In this document: one piece after another, positions 63,113-64,000 of the stretch
How positions within the stretch are numbered: position 1 is the first letter of the stretch
Layout of the letters: every line of letters begins with the position of its first letter
NCBI RefSeq assembly: GCF_022369515.1
Contig: NZ_CP059724.1
Coordinates: 1,364,001-1,428,000 of the forward strand
Length of the DNA stretch: 64,000 nt
Reading direction: 5' to 3'
From: Paenibacillus sp. 19GGS1-52
GTDB lineage: Bacteria; Bacillota; Bacilli; Paenibacillales; Paenibacillaceae
Position numbers and translations under genes: made by a program
The notes under the pieces: model-generated
What the model was told of the DNA's origin: nothing
The model's input: only the letters and a program-made list of their open reading frames with translations
Databases searched by the model: none

Positions 63113-63276
63113 GCTCCGCTGGTCCAGCGGAAGCAACACGAACTTCATGATGCGTTGCGAGTTCAGTTAGAGCTGAGCGGACAAATTTATTATAAAGTGT
63201 ACATTCGTCAATATAGACTCCAATACTCTTACTCAGTTACTCACAATTCCCATTTCGATCCAATGCTCAAACTTGT

Positions 63277-63329
63277 CACCCGCACCCGCACCCGCACCCG
63301 CACCCGCACCCGCACCCGCACCCGCACCC
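63277..63329. repeat. CACCCG hexanucleotide microsatellite (about 9 copies)
   Basis: A perfect CACCCG array in the 63113-63700 gap. It would encode Thr-Arg repeats, but no start or ribosome binding site supports a gene. Its length is likely to vary between strains. Confidence 0.95.
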
Positions 63330-63457
63330 TTGGTTCATCCCAAATAGCGTAGAAATATGCTGTTAATTAGATCTGAAACCCCCTAGTGAACAATATTAAA
63401 TGACATTTATGCCTCTAATATCGACATTTATACCGATTAGGGGACAAAAAGCTGAAT

Positions 63458-63536
63458 TTAACAGCACTAAATGCTGCTAAATCAGTCTAATAACCAAATT
63501 TACGACTATTAACAGCACTAAATGCTGCTAAATCAG
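63458..63536. repeat. Two copies of a 28-bp A+T-rich repeat
   Basis: TTAACAGCACTAAATGCTGC followed by TAAATCAG is found at 63458-63485 and 63509-63536, identical. Each has a CAGCA/TGCTG hairpin. Related words occur at 33660-33810. The rest of the gap is A+T-rich without recognised features. Confidence 0.75.
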
Positions 63537-63700
63537 CGGATTAAACTAAATTATTGTCCAGTATCAGCATATTTTGAAATATAACTCACCATGAAATGAA
63601 GGTTATCCTGTTAGACGTACTCCTGACGATTAGCATATTTAACATTTATTAATAAATTTCAGCCAGCCCATAAACAACGAAGAGAGGGGAGAGTGAATTC

Positions 63701-64000
63701 ATGAAGATCATGACGATTTTGGGCACACGTCCCGAAATCATCCGCTTAAGCGTGATCATTCCGCTTCTCGACAAGTATGCCGAGCGTCATGTGCTAGTGC
63801 ATACAGGGCAGAACTTTACAGCCAGTCTCAGCGGCATTTTCTTCGCTGAATTGGGGCTGCGGGCCCCGGATTATGTGCTGCAGGATAAGCAGGCCGGTCT
63901 AGGCGGTCAGCTTGCCGCCATGTTCAGCAGCTTGGAAAACATCCTGTTGCAAGAACAGCCGGATCGGGTTCTGCTCCTAGGCGATACGAATAGTGCATTA
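63701..64000 (+). CDS. wecB: UDP-N-acetylglucosamine 2-epimerase (partial, cut by the window end)
   Basis: The first 100 codons only. The start MKIMTILGTRPEIIRLSVII, then HTGQNF and LLLGDTNSAL, is the signature of non-hydrolysing UDP-GlcNAc 2-epimerases, which make UDP-ManNAc for surface polysaccharides. GAGAGGGGAGAG precedes the ATG. It continues the glycan theme of the neighbouring glycosyltransferases. Confidence 0.92.
   Translation, partial: MKIMTILGTRPEIIRLSVIIPLLDKYAERHVLVHTGQNFTASLSGIFFAELGLRAPDYVLQDKQAGLGGQLAAMFSSLENILLQEQPDRVLLLGDTNSAL

Noticed and set aside
62366..63148. Long open frames on both strands over the GC-rich end of the GT4 gene
   Set aside because: They are by-products of the Arg-rich, GC-biased coding sequence; no start site or ribosome binding site supports them.
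63155..63352. Thr-Arg repeat reading frame over the CACCCG array
   Set aside because: Any frame through this microsatellite is open; no ribosome binding site and no protein-like sequence outside the repeat.

Overview
The window reads as chromosomal DNA of an endospore-forming, low-to-mid GC member of the Firmicutes, most likely Paenibacillus or a close relative. The support is strong AGGAGG-type ribosome binding sites, Spo0E-like and YjcZ-like sporulation peptides, a YheC/D spore coat protein, CgeB-like glycosyltransferases, lipoteichoic acid synthase, EcsAB, KtrAB, an LplABC-type sugar ABC system with a membrane-bound AraC regulator, and a very long decapeptide-repeat protein with a WIAG-like C-terminus. 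I see no tRNA or rRNA genes, transposases, integrases, prophage genes or CRISPR arrays. The last gene (wecB-like) is cut by the window end.

Layout. 0-7.6 kb is housekeeping: trxA; uvrC behind a promoter with a LexA-type box; a CPBP membrane protease; the ktrB-ktrA potassium uptake pair; a LysR regulator. 8-11.4 kb is the sdhCAB operon, with Fur-like and cre-like sites upstream. 12-18.1 kb is an oligosaccharide-type ABC transporter (two permeases, a structured RNA-like spacer, a binding lipoprotein) and an AraC sensor-regulator. This block is followed by a decayed copy of the 3' end of sdhB. 18.3-29.3 kb is mixed: a small membrane protein fused to a gene remnant, DUF3891, K+ channel, Tat-type phosphoesterase, acetyltransferase, HisJ-like phosphatase, LysR, cheX behind a SigD-type promoter, SDR, DEAD-box helicase, ecsAB. 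29.4-38 kb holds a YjcZ-like peptide, an aminotransferase, a PNPOx-like protein with a divergent MocR regulator, AraC regulators, gpmA and psd.

38-50.6 kb and 58.9-64 kb look like two parts of one spore-surface or surface-glycan system. They contain YheC/D, the roughly 1860-residue repeat protein, three GT2 glycosyltransferases (one frameshifted), a sugar nucleotidyltransferase, a coupled operon of four small proteins, two CgeB-like proteins, a GT4 glycosyltransferase with a long Arg-rich tail, and wecB. Arg/Lys-rich tails and a G-Y-x-x-G-Y motif recur in otherwise unrelated proteins of this set. Between them, 50.8-58.6 kb holds an amidohydrolase behind a guanine-class riboswitch variant, a DeoR regulator, ltaS, a multi-span membrane protein, a Spo0E-like peptide and an AAA ATPase.

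The most interesting non-coding signal is a recurrent 5' leader. It has a core ATGCTTWCGAAG followed by AAGTTTT and ends in AAAACTT next to the ribosome binding site. It occurs before sdhA, before an AraC gene, apparently before trxA, and as about 3.25 tandem 65-bp copies before the GT4 gene. Its AAGTTTT segment can pair with either an upstream or a downstream AAAACT, so it has the architecture of a switch. Functional names below rest on family resemblance read by eye; no database search was possible.
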